Shown here: one piece after another, positions 40,735 to 49,587 of the stretch
Position numbering within the stretch: the stretch's first letter is position 1
Layout: each line of letters begins with the position of its first letter
Assembly: GCA_002369315.1 (NCBI GenBank)
Contig: DFDW01000011.1
Location: 1-57,327, forward strand
DNA length: 57,327 nucleotides
Reading direction: 5' to 3'
Source: Ruminococcaceae bacterium UBA3818
GTDB taxonomy: Bacteria > Bacillota > Clostridia > Oscillospirales > Ruminococcaceae
Translations under genes and position numbers: made by a program
The notes under the pieces: generated by a model
What the model was told of the DNA's origin: nothing
What the model saw: only the letters and a program-made list of their open reading frames with translations
Databases searched by the model: none

Positions 40735-41391
40735 ATGATGCGGGCCAAAAAGAGAAAAAGGCTGAAAATGCTTTTTCGCGTGGGGATGGTTCTTTGCCTT
40801 TTGTTTTTTCTGATTTGGGGAATACACTCCTGGATCAGCCCGACAATTGAAGAAAAGCTTTCTTATCAGGCGAAAAATTTGGTGACGGAAGCGGTTAATA
40901 AAACCGTATCGGAAGAATTGAAGCGCATGGGAATCACCTATCATCAGATGATACAGCTCACCCGAGATGGTACTGGAAAAGTTACCGCATTGCAGGCGGA
41001 TACGGTGTTATTAAATCAAATCAAGAGCAGCATTACCGAGCAAACAATGAACCGCCTGAAAGAATTGTCCTCCAATAAGCTGTCCATCCCGCTCGGTTCG
41101 CTGACAGGATGGAACATTTTGTCCGGAAAAGGTCCGCCTGTGGCTTTTCGGCTCATGCCGGAAAGCGTGGTAAATATCAATTTGTACCACGAATTTTCGC
41201 AGGCCGGCATCAATCAAACGCTGCATCGGGTCTATTTACAAATTGACATGGAAATTTCAGCCATCATTCCGGGATTTTCCATGCAAACAGAAGTATCCAC
41301 GAATATGGAGCTGGGGCAAACGGTCATTGTGGGAGAAGTGCCTGGATATTTCGGTGCGGTTGGAATTGGAGGAATCGCACCCGCCGGCTGA
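40735..41391 (+). CDS. yunB: Sporulation protein YunB
   Basis: 218 residues, the usual length. One N-terminal TM segment (about 12-31, MLFRVGMVLCLLFFLIWGIH) and the YunB-type extracytoplasmic domain: NKTVSEELKRMGITYHQMIQ, IPLGSLTGWNILSGKGPPV and a C-terminal QTVIVGEVPGYFGAV. YunB is required for normal spore development in Bacillus and is expressed in the mother cell; it marks this organism as an endospore former. GGGGCGGGG precedes ATG 40735. Confidence 0.9.
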   Translation: MMRAKKRKRLKMLFRVGMVLCLLFFLIWGIHSWISPTIEEKLSYQAKNLVTEAVNKTVSEELKRMGITYHQMIQLTRDGTGKVTALQADTVLLNQIKSSITEQTMNRLKELSSNKLSIPLGSLTGWNILSGKGPPVAFRLMPESVVNINLYHEFSQAGINQTLHRVYLQIDMEISAIIPGFSMQTEVSTNMELGQTVIVGEVPGYFGAVGIGGIAPAG

Positions 41392-41488
41392 CGGAAAAGC
41401 CGCTTCCTCTTTGCATGACAGCAAGGCTGTTTTTCCATTGCAAAATGACCTTTTTCTGTTTCCGGGAAGAAAAAGTTGCTTACAGGCT

Positions 41489-41516
41489 TTGGAAACGGCC
41501 TAAAATGTGCTATAAT
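41489..41516 (+). promoter_or_regulatory. Promoter for ligA
   Basis: TTGGAA (41489-41494) and TATAAT (41511-41516), spacing 16, about 90 bases before ligA. Confidence 0.65.
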
Positions 41517-41607
41517 AACTTTCAAAGTGCTGAAAAAGCAATAGGATTGATTTTCATTTGCGGTGGGAACGGGAATGCATTCTCACACCGGATACGGAGG
41601 CTCCAGT

Positions 41608-43629
41608 ATGGATGAAACGCAGGCAAAACAAAAAATTGATCAGCTAACAGAACTGGTTTTATACCATAGCCGGCGTTATTATGATCAGGATGCGCCGGAA
41701 ATCGAAGATTACGAATACGACCGGCTGCTGCACCAGTTGATGGATTTGGAAGAAGCTTATCCGCAGTTCGCGCACCCGGATTCTCCGACCAAGCGGGTTG
41801 TGGGTCAGGTGAAGAATACGTTCGCACCGGTGGAGCACAAGGTCCAGATGGGGAGCCTGCAGGATGTTTTTTCGCCGGAAGAGGTGTTTGCTTTCCATGA
41901 ACGGGTCCAGGAGCAGGTGGCCGATCCCGTGTATGTTGTAGAGCCGAAAATAGATGGATTGTCGGTCTCGCTGGAATACCGGGACGGCGTTTTTGTGCGG
42001 GGTTCCACCAGAGGAGATGGATTTATCGGCGAGGATGTCACCTTAAATTTAAAAACGGTGAAGAGCATCCCGCAAAAGCTGAAAGATCCCATTGCTTTTT
42101 TAGAAGTGCGCGGTGAAGTTTACATGTCGGAACAGAATTTCCAGAAACTGACCGCCGAGCAGGAGATCCGGGAGGAAAAACTGTTTAAAAATCCGCGCAA
42201 TGCGGCAGCAGGATCGCTGCGGCAAAAAGATCCATCCGTTGCCGCCCGGCGAAATCTGGATATTTTCGTTTTCAACGTCCAGCAAATCGAGGGGAAAAGT
42301 TTGTCCGGGCATAAAGAATCGCTGGATTTTTTAAAAGATCAGGGATTTCCGGTTTCCCCATCCTACCGGCAGGTTTCTTCCGCCGAGGAGATGATGGCTG
42401 AGATTCGGCGCATTGGGGAGAACAGGGAAACATATGCATTCGGCATCGATGGGGCAGTTGTAAAGGTAGATGACTTTTCGCAAAGAGAACAGCTGGGAAG
42501 TACCGCCAAATATCCCAAATGGGCGATTGCCTATAAATACCCGCCGGAAGAAAAGCCCACGGTCCTTTTGGACATTCAGATCAATGTGGGCCGTACCGGT
42601 GTTTTGACCCCCACGGCGGTGTTCGAACCCATCAGTCTGGCGGGGACTACCGTCAGCCGGGCAGTGCTTCATAACCAGGCGTTTATCGATGAAAAACAAA
42701 TTGCGGTAGGGGACACCATTTTGGTCCGGAAAGCGGGGGATATTATTCCGGAGGTGATCGGGGTTGTTTCCCACGCGCCGGGGAAAAAAGTTTATCAAAT
42801 TCCCGATGTTTGCCCGGCGTGCGGCTCTCCTGTTTTCTTTGAAGGGGATCAAGCGGCAAAACGGTGCCAGAACAGCGACTGTCCCGCGCAGCTTCTGCGC
42901 AATTTGATTCACTTTGCTTCCCGCGATGCGATGGATATTGAAGGGATGGGTCCGTCCATCGTAGAAAATTTAGTAGCGGCGGGACTTGTCAAATCGCCCG
43001 CAGATTTGTATGATATTACTTTAGAGGAAGTTTCCGCGCTTGACCGGCTTGCGCAAAAGAGCGGGGCAAATCTGCTGGCTTCCATCGAAAAATCCAAGCA
43101 AAACGATTTATCACGGCTTTTGTTTGCGTTGGGCATCCGCGGCATCGGGCAGAAAGCGGCTAAACTTTTGGCAGCGCGCTTCCCGGATATTGAAATGCTT
43201 TTTTCCGCGTCAGAGGAGGAGATTTCCCAAATAGACGGCTTCGGCGGAATTATGGCGCAGGCGGTCGTGGAGTATTTTTCGTTGGATACCACTAGGCATT
43301 TGGTAGAGCGGCTGAAAAAGGCAGGCGTCAATACCTGCTCACAGGCGCTTCCGACAGGCGACCGGCTGGCAGGTTTTACCTTTGTCCTCACGGGCACGCT
43401 GCCCAATCTGACCCGTTCCGAGGCGGGGGGGTTGATTGAAAAGCAGGGAGGAAAGGTTTCGTCTTCTGTTTCCAGGAAAACCAGCTATGTGGTGGCGGGC
43501 GAAGAAGCCGGAAGCAAGCTGGCCAAAGCGCAGAATTTGGGGATCCCGATTTTGGACGAGGCGGCACTGCTGGCCTTGCTGGATGGGGAAAATCCCGCGG
43601 CGCACGCGGAAAAAGAATCATCGTTTTAA
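41608..43629 (+). CDS. ligA: NAD+-dependent DNA ligase
   Basis: Essential replicative ligase. 673 residues. Order: Ia/adenylation domain with Lys114 in EPKIDG, SLEYRDG and RGDGFIGEDVT; OB domain; zinc finger CPACGSPVFF...CQNSDC (about 401-426); helix-hairpin-helix repeats (ALGIRGIGQKAAKLL); C-terminal BRCT (FVLTGTLPNLTRSEA, ASGSKLAKAQNLG-like end). ATG 41608 follows ACGGAGG by about eight bases; the longer frame starts far upstream without a site. Confidence 0.97.
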   Translation: MDETQAKQKIDQLTELVLYHSRRYYDQDAPEIEDYEYDRLLHQLMDLEEAYPQFAHPDSPTKRVVGQVKNTFAPVEHKVQMGSLQDVFSPEEVFAFHERVQEQVADPVYVVEPKIDGLSVSLEYRDGVFVRGSTRGDGFIGEDVTLNLKTVKSIPQKLKDPIAFLEVRGEVYMSEQNFQKLTAEQEIREEKLFKNPRNAAAGSLRQKDPSVAARRNLDIFVFNVQQIEGKSLSGHKESLDFLKDQGFPVSPSYRQVSSAEEMMAEIRRIGENRETYAFGIDGAVVKVDDFSQREQLGSTAKYPKWAIAYKYPPEEKPTVLLDIQINVGRTGVLTPTAVFEPISLAGTTVSRAVLHNQAFIDEKQIAVGDTILVRKAGDIIPEVIGVVSHAPGKKVYQIPDVCPACGSPVFFEGDQAAKRCQNSDCPAQLLRNLIHFASRDAMDIEGMGPSIVENLVAAGLVKSPADLYDITLEEVSALDRLAQKSGANLLASIEKSKQNDLSRLLFALGIRGIGQKAAKLLAARFPDIEMLFSASEEEISQIDGFGGIMAQAVVEYFSLDTTRHLVERLKKAGVNTCSQALPTGDRLAGFTFVLTGTLPNLTRSEAGGLIEKQGGKVSSSVSRKTSYVVAGEEAGSKLAKAQNLGIPILDEAALLALLDGENPAAHAEKESSF

Positions 43630-43684
43630 ATGCATAGGGCGCCCAGCCCTTGACAGAATGATCAGGCAAAGGAGGTTTCATCCC

Positions 43685-43954
43685 ATGCAAATTGATATAC
43701 AGCATATTGCAAAACTATCCCGCCTTTCGATTGAAAACGAAAAGGTAGAAAAGTTCCAAAAAGAGATGGAGAACATTGTGGCCATGTGCGAAAAGCTGCC
43801 GCCGATGGACGGAGACTATACTGCTGTGGACCCGTCGAAGCCCATGCGGCTTCGCCGGGACGACGTTCGCCCCTCTTTGAAAAGGGAGCAGCTTTTACAA
43901 AATGCACCTCAGACGCAGGCCGGCTGTGTCGTTGTTCCGAAAGTAGTGGAATAG
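43685..43954 (+). CDS. gatC: Asp/Glu-tRNA amidotransferase subunit C
   Basis: Small clamp subunit of the GatCAB amidotransferase. 89 residues; IQHIAKLSRLSIENEKVEKF at the N-terminus and LRRDDVRPSLKREQLLQNAP toward the end are family features. AAAGGAGG is eight bases before ATG 43685; a longer frame beginning inside ligA is spurious. gatA follows within 15 bases. Confidence 0.94.
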   Translation: MQIDIQHIAKLSRLSIENEKVEKFQKEMENIVAMCEKLPPMDGDYTAVDPSKPMRLRRDDVRPSLKREQLLQNAPQTQAGCVVVPKVVE

Positions 43955-43968
43955 AAAGGATGTAGAAA

Positions 43969-45435
43969 ATGGAATTGTTCGAAATGACCGCTGCATCCCT
44001 TTCAGAGAAGCTGCGGAAGAAAGAATGCAGCGCGGTGGAAATAACCCGTTCCGCGTTGACACAAATCGAGAAAAAAGAAGAACAGATCGGCTCTTTTGTC
44101 ACTGTCTGTGAAGAACGGGCGCTGAAAAAGGCCGAAGAGGTGGACAAAAAAATTGCGGCAGGGGAGCAGCTTTCTCCTCTTGCGGGCATTCCGGTTGGCG
44201 TAAAGGACAACATTTGCACCGAAGGTACACTGACGACCTGTTCGTCCAAAATGCTTTACAATTTCGTGCCGCCCTATAACGCTACGGTGGTGGACAAGCT
44301 GGAAAACGCCGATGCGGTGATTATCGGAAAGTGTAATATGGACGAGTTCGCCATGGGTTCTTCCTGTGAGACTTCTTATTTTAAAAAGACAAAAAACCCA
44401 TGGAATCCGGATTATGTGCCGGGCGGTTCTTCCGGCGGCAGCGCCTCCTGCGTCAGCGCGGGAGAGGCGGTTCTGGCGCTGGGGTCTGATACCGGCGGCT
44501 CCATCCGTCTGCCCGCTTCTTACTGCGGCGTAGTTGGATTAAAGCCGACTTACGGTTCCGTATCCCGCTATGGGCTGGTGGCTTTCGCTTCTTCCCTGGA
44601 CCAGATCGGACCGCTGGGCCGATCTGTAGAGGATGTGGCCAACCTGTATGCCGTTATCTGCGGACGTGACCCGATGGATGCAACCAGCGCTGTACGGGAG
44701 TACGGCGCGTTTGGCAGTCAGATCAGCCGGTCGGTGAAAGGTTTGCGAATCGGAATTCCAAAAGAATATTTTGGCGATGGGGTGGACCCGGAAATCAAGT
44801 CGGCTGTTATGAATAGCATTGATATGCTGGTAAAAGAAGGCGCCGAGACCGTTTCGGTCAGCCTGCCCAGCACGGATTATGCCCTTTCCGCTTATTACAT
44901 CATCTCTTCGGCAGAGGCTTCGTCCAATCTGGCCCGATTTGACGGCGTGAAATACGGCTACCGTGCCGAAGGATATGCCAATTTGACCGATATGTATGAA
45001 AAGACGCGCAGCGAAGGGTTTGGAGATGAAGTCAAACGCCGCATTATGCTTGGAACCTTTGTATTAAGCTCCGGCTTTTATGACGCGTATTATAAGCGAG
45101 CGAAACAAATGCAGCAGAAAATCGCTCAGGAATATGCTGAAGCGTTTTCCCAGTGTGACCTGATCCTGACGCCGACTTCTCCTTCCACCGCGTTTCAAAT
45201 TGGAGAGCGCACCGACGATCCGCTGAAAATGTACGCGGCAGATATTTGTACCGTTACGGTCAACATCGCAGGACTGCCCGCCATTTCCGTCCCTTGCGGT
45301 ACGGCTTCCAACGGGCTGCCCATCGGTTTGCAGATGATCGGGCCGAAATTTTCTGAACAGCTTTTGTTTAATGCGGCGGGATGTTTTGAGAATCTGTGCG
45401 GCGGATTCGGCGTTGCGCCGGCGATGAGAGGTTAA
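43969..45435 (+). CDS. gatA: Asp/Glu-tRNA amidotransferase subunit A
   Basis: Amidase subunit that frees ammonia from glutamine. 488 residues. The Ser-cisSer-Lys triad is intact: Lys79 (GVKDN), Ser154 (GGSSGGSAS) and Ser178 (GSDTGGSIR), the same positions as in the S. aureus enzyme. AAAGGATG precedes the ATG; gatB starts 13 bases after its stop. Confidence 0.97.
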   Translation: MELFEMTAASLSEKLRKKECSAVEITRSALTQIEKKEEQIGSFVTVCEERALKKAEEVDKKIAAGEQLSPLAGIPVGVKDNICTEGTLTTCSSKMLYNFVPPYNATVVDKLENADAVIIGKCNMDEFAMGSSCETSYFKKTKNPWNPDYVPGGSSGGSASCVSAGEAVLALGSDTGGSIRLPASYCGVVGLKPTYGSVSRYGLVAFASSLDQIGPLGRSVEDVANLYAVICGRDPMDATSAVREYGAFGSQISRSVKGLRIGIPKEYFGDGVDPEIKSAVMNSIDMLVKEGAETVSVSLPSTDYALSAYYIISSAEASSNLARFDGVKYGYRAEGYANLTDMYEKTRSEGFGDEVKRRIMLGTFVLSSGFYDAYYKRAKQMQQKIAQEYAEAFSQCDLILTPTSPSTAFQIGERTDDPLKMYAADICTVTVNIAGLPAISVPCGTASNGLPIGLQMIGPKFSEQLLFNAAGCFENLCGGFGVAPAMRG

Positions 45436-45448
45436 GGAGGTGGCCGAA

Positions 45449-46888
45449 ATGAATTATGAAATGACCATTGGACTGGAAGTCCACGCGGAATTGAATACGG
45501 CTACCAAAATTTACTGTGGTTGTAAAAATGCGTTTGGCGCGGAGGTAAACTCTAACTGCTGCCCCATCTGCACCGGTATGCCGGGAACACTGCCTACCTT
45601 AAACGAAAAAGTGGTAGAATACGCGGTGAAAATGGGTCATGCGCTCAACTGCAAAATCAATCCGGTCAGCAAACAGGATCGGAAAAACTATTTTTATCCG
45701 GACCTGCCAAAAGCTTACCAGATTTCCCAGTTTGATATCCCGTTGTGTGAAAATGGGTATCTGGATGTAATGGTTGATGAAAAAGGCAATACCAAACGCA
45801 TCGGCGTGACCCGTATTCATATTGAGGAAGACGCGGGCAAACTTTTGCATGACGAGAGCTTTGCCGGGAGCCTGGTGGACTTTAACCGCTGCGGCGTACC
45901 GTTGATCGAGATCGTATCTGAACCGGATATGCACAGCTCTGCCGAGGCAAAGGCTTATCTGGAAACGATCAAATCTATTCTGCAGTATATCGATATTTCC
46001 GACTGCAAAATGCAGGAGGGGTCCATCCGCTGCGATATCAATGTATCGGTCTGCCGCCCTGGCGAGCCGATGGGAACCCGGTGCGAGATGAAGAATGTCA
46101 ACACCTTCAGCGGCGCTGTCCGGGCCATTGAGTACGAAGCAAAACGCCAGATCGAAGTATTGGAGGCGGGCGGTGTGATCCACCAGGAAACCCGCCGCTG
46201 GGATGACGCCAAAGGGCAGAACTTCCTTTTGCGCAGCAAAGAGGATTCCCACGATTACCGCTACTTCCCGGAGCCGGACCTTTTGACCATCGTCATCGAC
46301 GAAGAGAAGATCTGGCGGCTGAAAGACGAACTGCCGGAACTGCCCAATCAAAAGCTCAAACGCTATATGGAAAGTTATGGCCTGCCGCATTTCGATGCGA
46401 ACCTGCTGACTGAAAATCCGGATAAAGCCGCGTTTTTTGAAAGCTGTGTCGACAAAAACAATTGTAAAACAAAAAATATTTCCAACTGGCTGCTGGGCGA
46501 TGTCTCCAGAATCCTCAACGAAAAGAATCTGTCACTGGCCGACACGGCCCTCACGCCGGAAAAATTAACGGATATGATCGCTTTGATTGAAAAAGGGACC
46601 ATTTCCGTCACAGCCGGTAAAACAGTGCTGGAAGAAATCATTTTCTCAGAAAAAACCCCAGAACAGGTAGTCAAAGAAAAAGGGCTGGCCCAGATTTCAG
46701 ACACCGGCGCGCTGGCCGCTATCGTCCAGTCGGTTCTGGAAGCAAATCCCAAATCCATTGCGGATTACAAAGGCGGAAAGACCAATGTTATCGGCTTTTT
46801 GATTGGTCAGTGTATGCGTCAGTCAAAGGGACAGGGAAACCCCGCTGTGCTGAAGGAATTGATTGAAAAGCAGATTGAAAATTGCTAA
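45449..46888 (+). CDS. gatB: Asp/Glu-tRNA amidotransferase subunit B
   Basis: Binds tRNA and phosphorylates Glu/Asp on it before amidation. 479 residues. GLEVHAELNTATKIYCGC with the zinc cysteines (then NCCPICTGMPG), KNYFYPDLPKAYQISQ, CRCDINVSV-type core and a C-terminal YqeY-like tail domain (GGKTNVIGFLIGQCMRQSKG). ATG 45449 is eight bases after AAGGAGG; GTG 45440 overlaps that site. GatCAB implies indirect synthesis of Gln- and/or Asn-tRNA. Confidence 0.97.
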   Translation: MNYEMTIGLEVHAELNTATKIYCGCKNAFGAEVNSNCCPICTGMPGTLPTLNEKVVEYAVKMGHALNCKINPVSKQDRKNYFYPDLPKAYQISQFDIPLCENGYLDVMVDEKGNTKRIGVTRIHIEEDAGKLLHDESFAGSLVDFNRCGVPLIEIVSEPDMHSSAEAKAYLETIKSILQYIDISDCKMQEGSIRCDINVSVCRPGEPMGTRCEMKNVNTFSGAVRAIEYEAKRQIEVLEAGGVIHQETRRWDDAKGQNFLLRSKEDSHDYRYFPEPDLLTIVIDEEKIWRLKDELPELPNQKLKRYMESYGLPHFDANLLTENPDKAAFFESCVDKNNCKTKNISNWLLGDVSRILNEKNLSLADTALTPEKLTDMIALIEKGTISVTAGKTVLEEIIFSEKTPEQVVKEKGLAQISDTGALAAIVQSVLEANPKSIADYKGGKTNVIGFLIGQCMRQSKGQGNPAVLKELIEKQIENC

Positions 46889-46897
46889 AAGAGGGAA

Positions 46898-46936
46898 GCC
46901 TTCCTGTATTTATGCAGGAAGGCCCTGCTTTTTTTT
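46898..46936 (+). terminator. Terminator after gatB
   Basis: GCCTTCCTG pairs with CAGGAAGGC across an 8-base loop; CCTGC then an 8-base T run. Confidence 0.9.
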
Positions 46937-46976
46937 AGAAAAAAGACGGAAAACTTTCAAAAATAGCGTAAATGGC

Positions 46977-47006
46977 TTGCGCATAGCTGGTCCATAGGTG
47001 TATAAT
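46977..47006 (+). promoter_or_regulatory. Promoter for the malic enzyme gene
   Basis: TTGCGC (46977-46982) and TATAAT (47001-47006), spacing 18, about 65 bases before the start codon. Confidence 0.6.
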
Positions 47007-47070
47007 AAAAATTGTATTGGGCAAATGCCCAACCCTTTATGAAAATGAAAGAGATAAGGTGGACAGCAAT

Positions 47071-48246
47071 ATGGATATCATGGAACAGTCTTTGAAAAAG
47101 CACGAAGAGTGGCAGGGAAAAATCGAGATCATTTCCCGCGCCCCGATCAAAAATAAAGAGGATTTGTCTTTGGCGTATACGCCCGGCGTAGCGCGCCCTT
47201 GCTTGGAAATCCAAAAAGATGAGGAAAAATCCTTTGAATTGACCCGCCGTGCCAATATCGTCGCAGTTATCACAGACGGTACCGCTGTGCTGGGCCTGGG
47301 GGATATCGGTCCCGCTGCGGCAATGCCTGTTATGGAGGGCAAATGCGCGCTGTTTAAAGAATTCGGCGGGGTAGATGCTTTCCCGATTTGCATCGACTCC
47401 AAAGATGTGGACGAAATTGTTCGGACGGTATCTTTGATCTCCAAAAGTTTCGGCGGCATCAACCTGGAGGATATTGCTGCTCCGCGGTGCTTTGAGATTG
47501 AGAGAAGATTAAAAGAATGCTGCGATATTCCTGTTTTTCACGACGATCAGCACGGCACGGCGATCATTGTTGCGGCGGCTCTGCTTAACGCCATGAAGCT
47601 GACCGGCCGAGAGATGGGAAGCGCCCATATTGTGGTCAATGGCGCTGGAGCTGCCGGTATTGCCATTACCAAACTGCTTTTGCAGATGAATTTCGGCGAT
47701 ATTATTTTGTGCGACAAGCAGGGCGCTATCTATCGGGGCGCGGAATGGACCAACCCCGCGCAGAAAGAGATGGCTGAGCTGACGAATAAGGAAAACAAGC
47801 AGGGCTCTCTTGCTGATATGCTCAAAGGGGCAGACGTATTTGTTGGCGTTTCCGCTCCGAATATTGTCAGCCGCGAGATGATTGCTTCCATGGCGGAAAA
47901 ATCCATCGTATTCCCGATGGCAAACCCGGTTCCGGAAATCATGCCGGATGAAGCGAAAAAAGGCGGCGCCTATATCATTGGTACCGGCCGTTCCGATTTT
48001 CCGAACCAGATCAACAACGTGATGGCATTCCCCGGCATCTTCAAAGGGGTATTGCGGGTGCGCGCGCGGGATATCAGCGAATCGATGAAGATTGCGGCGG
48101 CCTATGCGATTGCCGGAATTGTCGAGGATTCGGAATTGTCTGCGGATTATATCCTGCCCAATCCGTTTAATGAAAAGGTGGCAGACGCAGTGGCCAATGC
48201 GGTTGCGGAAGACGCGATTGCGCATGGCCTGGCAAGAGTAAAATAA
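47071..48246 (+). CDS. NAD(P)-dependent malic enzyme
   Basis: Oxidative decarboxylation of malate to pyruvate. 391 residues, short bacterial form without a phosphotransacetylase domain. Motifs: LAYTPGVARPC, GTAVLGLGDIGP, INLEDIAAPRCFEIE with the metal and catalytic acids, FHDDQHGTAI and the dinucleotide fold VVNGAGAAGIAITKLL. ATG 47071 is eight bases after AAGGTGG; the longer frame lacks a site. NAD versus NADP cannot be settled by eye. Confidence 0.95.
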   Translation: MDIMEQSLKKHEEWQGKIEIISRAPIKNKEDLSLAYTPGVARPCLEIQKDEEKSFELTRRANIVAVITDGTAVLGLGDIGPAAAMPVMEGKCALFKEFGGVDAFPICIDSKDVDEIVRTVSLISKSFGGINLEDIAAPRCFEIERRLKECCDIPVFHDDQHGTAIIVAAALLNAMKLTGREMGSAHIVVNGAGAAGIAITKLLLQMNFGDIILCDKQGAIYRGAEWTNPAQKEMAELTNKENKQGSLADMLKGADVFVGVSAPNIVSREMIASMAEKSIVFPMANPVPEIMPDEAKKGGAYIIGTGRSDFPNQINNVMAFPGIFKGVLRVRARDISESMKIAAAYAIAGIVEDSELSADYILPNPFNEKVADAVANAVAEDAIAHGLARVK

Positions 48247-48265
48247 TCGGTGCAAAGGAGAAGCT

Positions 48266-48520
48266 ATGGAATATATTTACAAGCCGAGAGGCGTTTGTTC
48301 CAGTTTAATCACCGTTGAACTGGATGGGGAAACAATCAAAAAAGTAGAATTTATGGGCGGATGCAGCGGAAACAGCCGGGGCATTTCTCAGCTGGTCAAA
48401 GGATGCAATGCGAGAGACGTTATCAAAAGGCTTCGCGGCGTTCGCTGCGGAACGGGGCAGACATCCTGTCCGGATCAGCTGTCGTGGGCGCTGGAACAGG
48501 CGCTGGCGCAGGAAAAATAG
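48266..48520 (+). CDS. TSCPD-domain protein (TIGR03905-like)
   Basis: 84 residues. MEYIYKPRGVCSSLITVELD, FMGGCSGNSRGISQLVKG and the signature CGTGQTSCPDQLSWAL place it in the small TSCPD/TIGR03905 family; the same fold is fused to some ribonucleotide reductases. Function unknown, possibly metal or nucleotide related because of the conserved cysteines. AAAGGAG precedes the ATG. Confidence 0.88.
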   Translation: MEYIYKPRGVCSSLITVELDGETIKKVEFMGGCSGNSRGISQLVKGCNARDVIKRLRGVRCGTGQTSCPDQLSWALEQALAQEK

Positions 48521-48536
48521 CGAAAGGATGAGAACA

Positions 48537-49184
48537 ATGCTTTGGATCGCGGTCCTTTTTATCTTCGTCCTGGTGATGTCGCATGCCGTGTACACAAAAA
48601 AGAAGGGTACCGGGCTTGTGCTGGCTGCCGTTGGGGATGACAGTGATATGAAAATTGTTCCGCCCTCCGGAGCAAAGCCTTCGTTTGAAGACGCCGGAGA
48701 AAAGGCGGCACAGGAATTTGTACTGCAAAAGGAAAATGGAAATATCGATAAGGCGTATGCTTTGGGCAAAAAAATCGCGGATGTTTTGTTTGAGGAAAAT
48801 AGTCCGGTCTTGACATTTTGCCAGGAAAGCACGGAATCGTTTGAACGTCTCCAAAGAAAAATCCTGTTTGCCTTTGTGGCGGATACGGTCCTCAATCAGG
48901 AACTTCCATCCGTTCTGGCAGAAACGGCATCGCAGGAATTTTTGGCCCAGATTCCAAAACGGGACCTGTTTTTATCGGAGAAGATCAATGATCCCCAAAC
49001 GCTGTCGTATTACCTGCTTGGCGCAAAAAACGGGCGGGAACGGTTTGAGAATATCGGCCGCGCGTTTGCCTTGCTGTGCGGCGATCAGGAGAACACCGGC
49101 CTTTGCAGCCTTGGCGAATGCCTGTGCCGGGAATACAGCCGTTTGTGCACGCAAATGATTGAAGAAGCTCGTTTTTGTGAATAA
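48537..49184 (+). CDS. Membrane-anchored helical protein, function unknown
   Basis: About 215 residues. One N-terminal span (LWIAVLFIFVLVMSHAVY, about 2-19) and a mainly helical soluble part (EKAAQEFVLQKENGNIDKAY, FERLQRKILFAFVADTVLNQ) with several cysteines near the C-terminus (LCSLGECLCREYSRLC). AAAGGATG points to ATG 48537 rather than ATG 48528. It follows the TSCPD gene within 16 bases, so they may form an operon. No family recognised. Confidence 0.7.
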   Translation: MLWIAVLFIFVLVMSHAVYTKKKGTGLVLAAVGDDSDMKIVPPSGAKPSFEDAGEKAAQEFVLQKENGNIDKAYALGKKIADVLFEENSPVLTFCQESTESFERLQRKILFAFVADTVLNQELPSVLAETASQEFLAQIPKRDLFLSEKINDPQTLSYYLLGAKNGRERFENIGRAFALLCGDQENTGLCSLGECLCREYSRLCTQMIEEARFCE

Positions 49185-49187
49185 CAG

Positions 49188-49218
49188 AAAAAAGCCCGCA
49201 GAAGCGGGCTTTTTTTAT
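49188..49218. terminator. Bidirectional terminator
   Basis: AAAAAGCCCGC and GCGGGCTTTTTTT form a perfect hairpin with runs on both strands. It ends the preceding plus gene and the minus-strand 57-residue gene that begins downstream. Confidence 0.9.
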
Positions 49219-49227
49219 TTTCTAAAA

Positions 49228-49401
49228 TTAGTCGCAGCAGTACGGAGGGTTATTGCGGCCGCAGTTGCAATTGTTGTTATTATAATTGCTGCCGCAGCTG
49301 CCGAAGATGTTGCAAAGGTCAAAATCGCAATACAGAACGTACAGCAGGATAAATACCAGAATGATGATCCAGGTTTTGTTCTTGTTTTCACAGCAGGGCA
49401 T
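49228..49401 (-). CDS. 57-residue Cys/Asn-rich small membrane protein
   Basis: Too short for usual callers, minus strand. Starts MPCCENKNKTWIIILVFILL, a clean single TM span (about residues 10-24), then a tail of cysteines and asparagines (CDFDLCNIFGSCGS, then NCNCGRNNPPYCCD). AGGGAGG lies seven bases before ATG 49401, and the stop is just before a terminator shared with the plus strand. The tail is unlike random sequence in composition. Function unknown; some spore-coat and envelope peptides of Firmicutes have a similar short TM plus Cys-rich tail, which is only an analogy. Confidence 0.72.
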   Translation of the reverse strand: MPCCENKNKTWIIILVFILLYVLYCDFDLCNIFGSCGSNYNNNNCNCGRNNPPYCCD

Positions 49402-49587
49402 GAGAAAACCTCCCTATAAAAGTATTTTCACCTTATTTTATGAAAATCAAGCCGGAAAGGTTCCAACCAAAATCGCATAAAACAGTGGGTGAAAACCAAT
49501 AGTAAGATTGTCTGAAAGGGTCTGACAAACAGACAGATCATATATTGGTGTTGCTATATCATATGATGGGGCGGGAGGATGAGTTAC

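Noticed and set aside
43436..43684. N-terminal extension of gatC into ligA
   Set aside because: Basic nonsense sequence antisense-like to ligA's reading; AAAGGAGG selects ATG 43685.
49159..49419. 86-codon plus frame opposite the small Cys-rich gene
   Set aside because: It begins inside the previous gene, crosses a terminator and is Ala/Val/Ile-rich shadow; the minus strand has a start signal and a TM-plus-Cys-tail protein.
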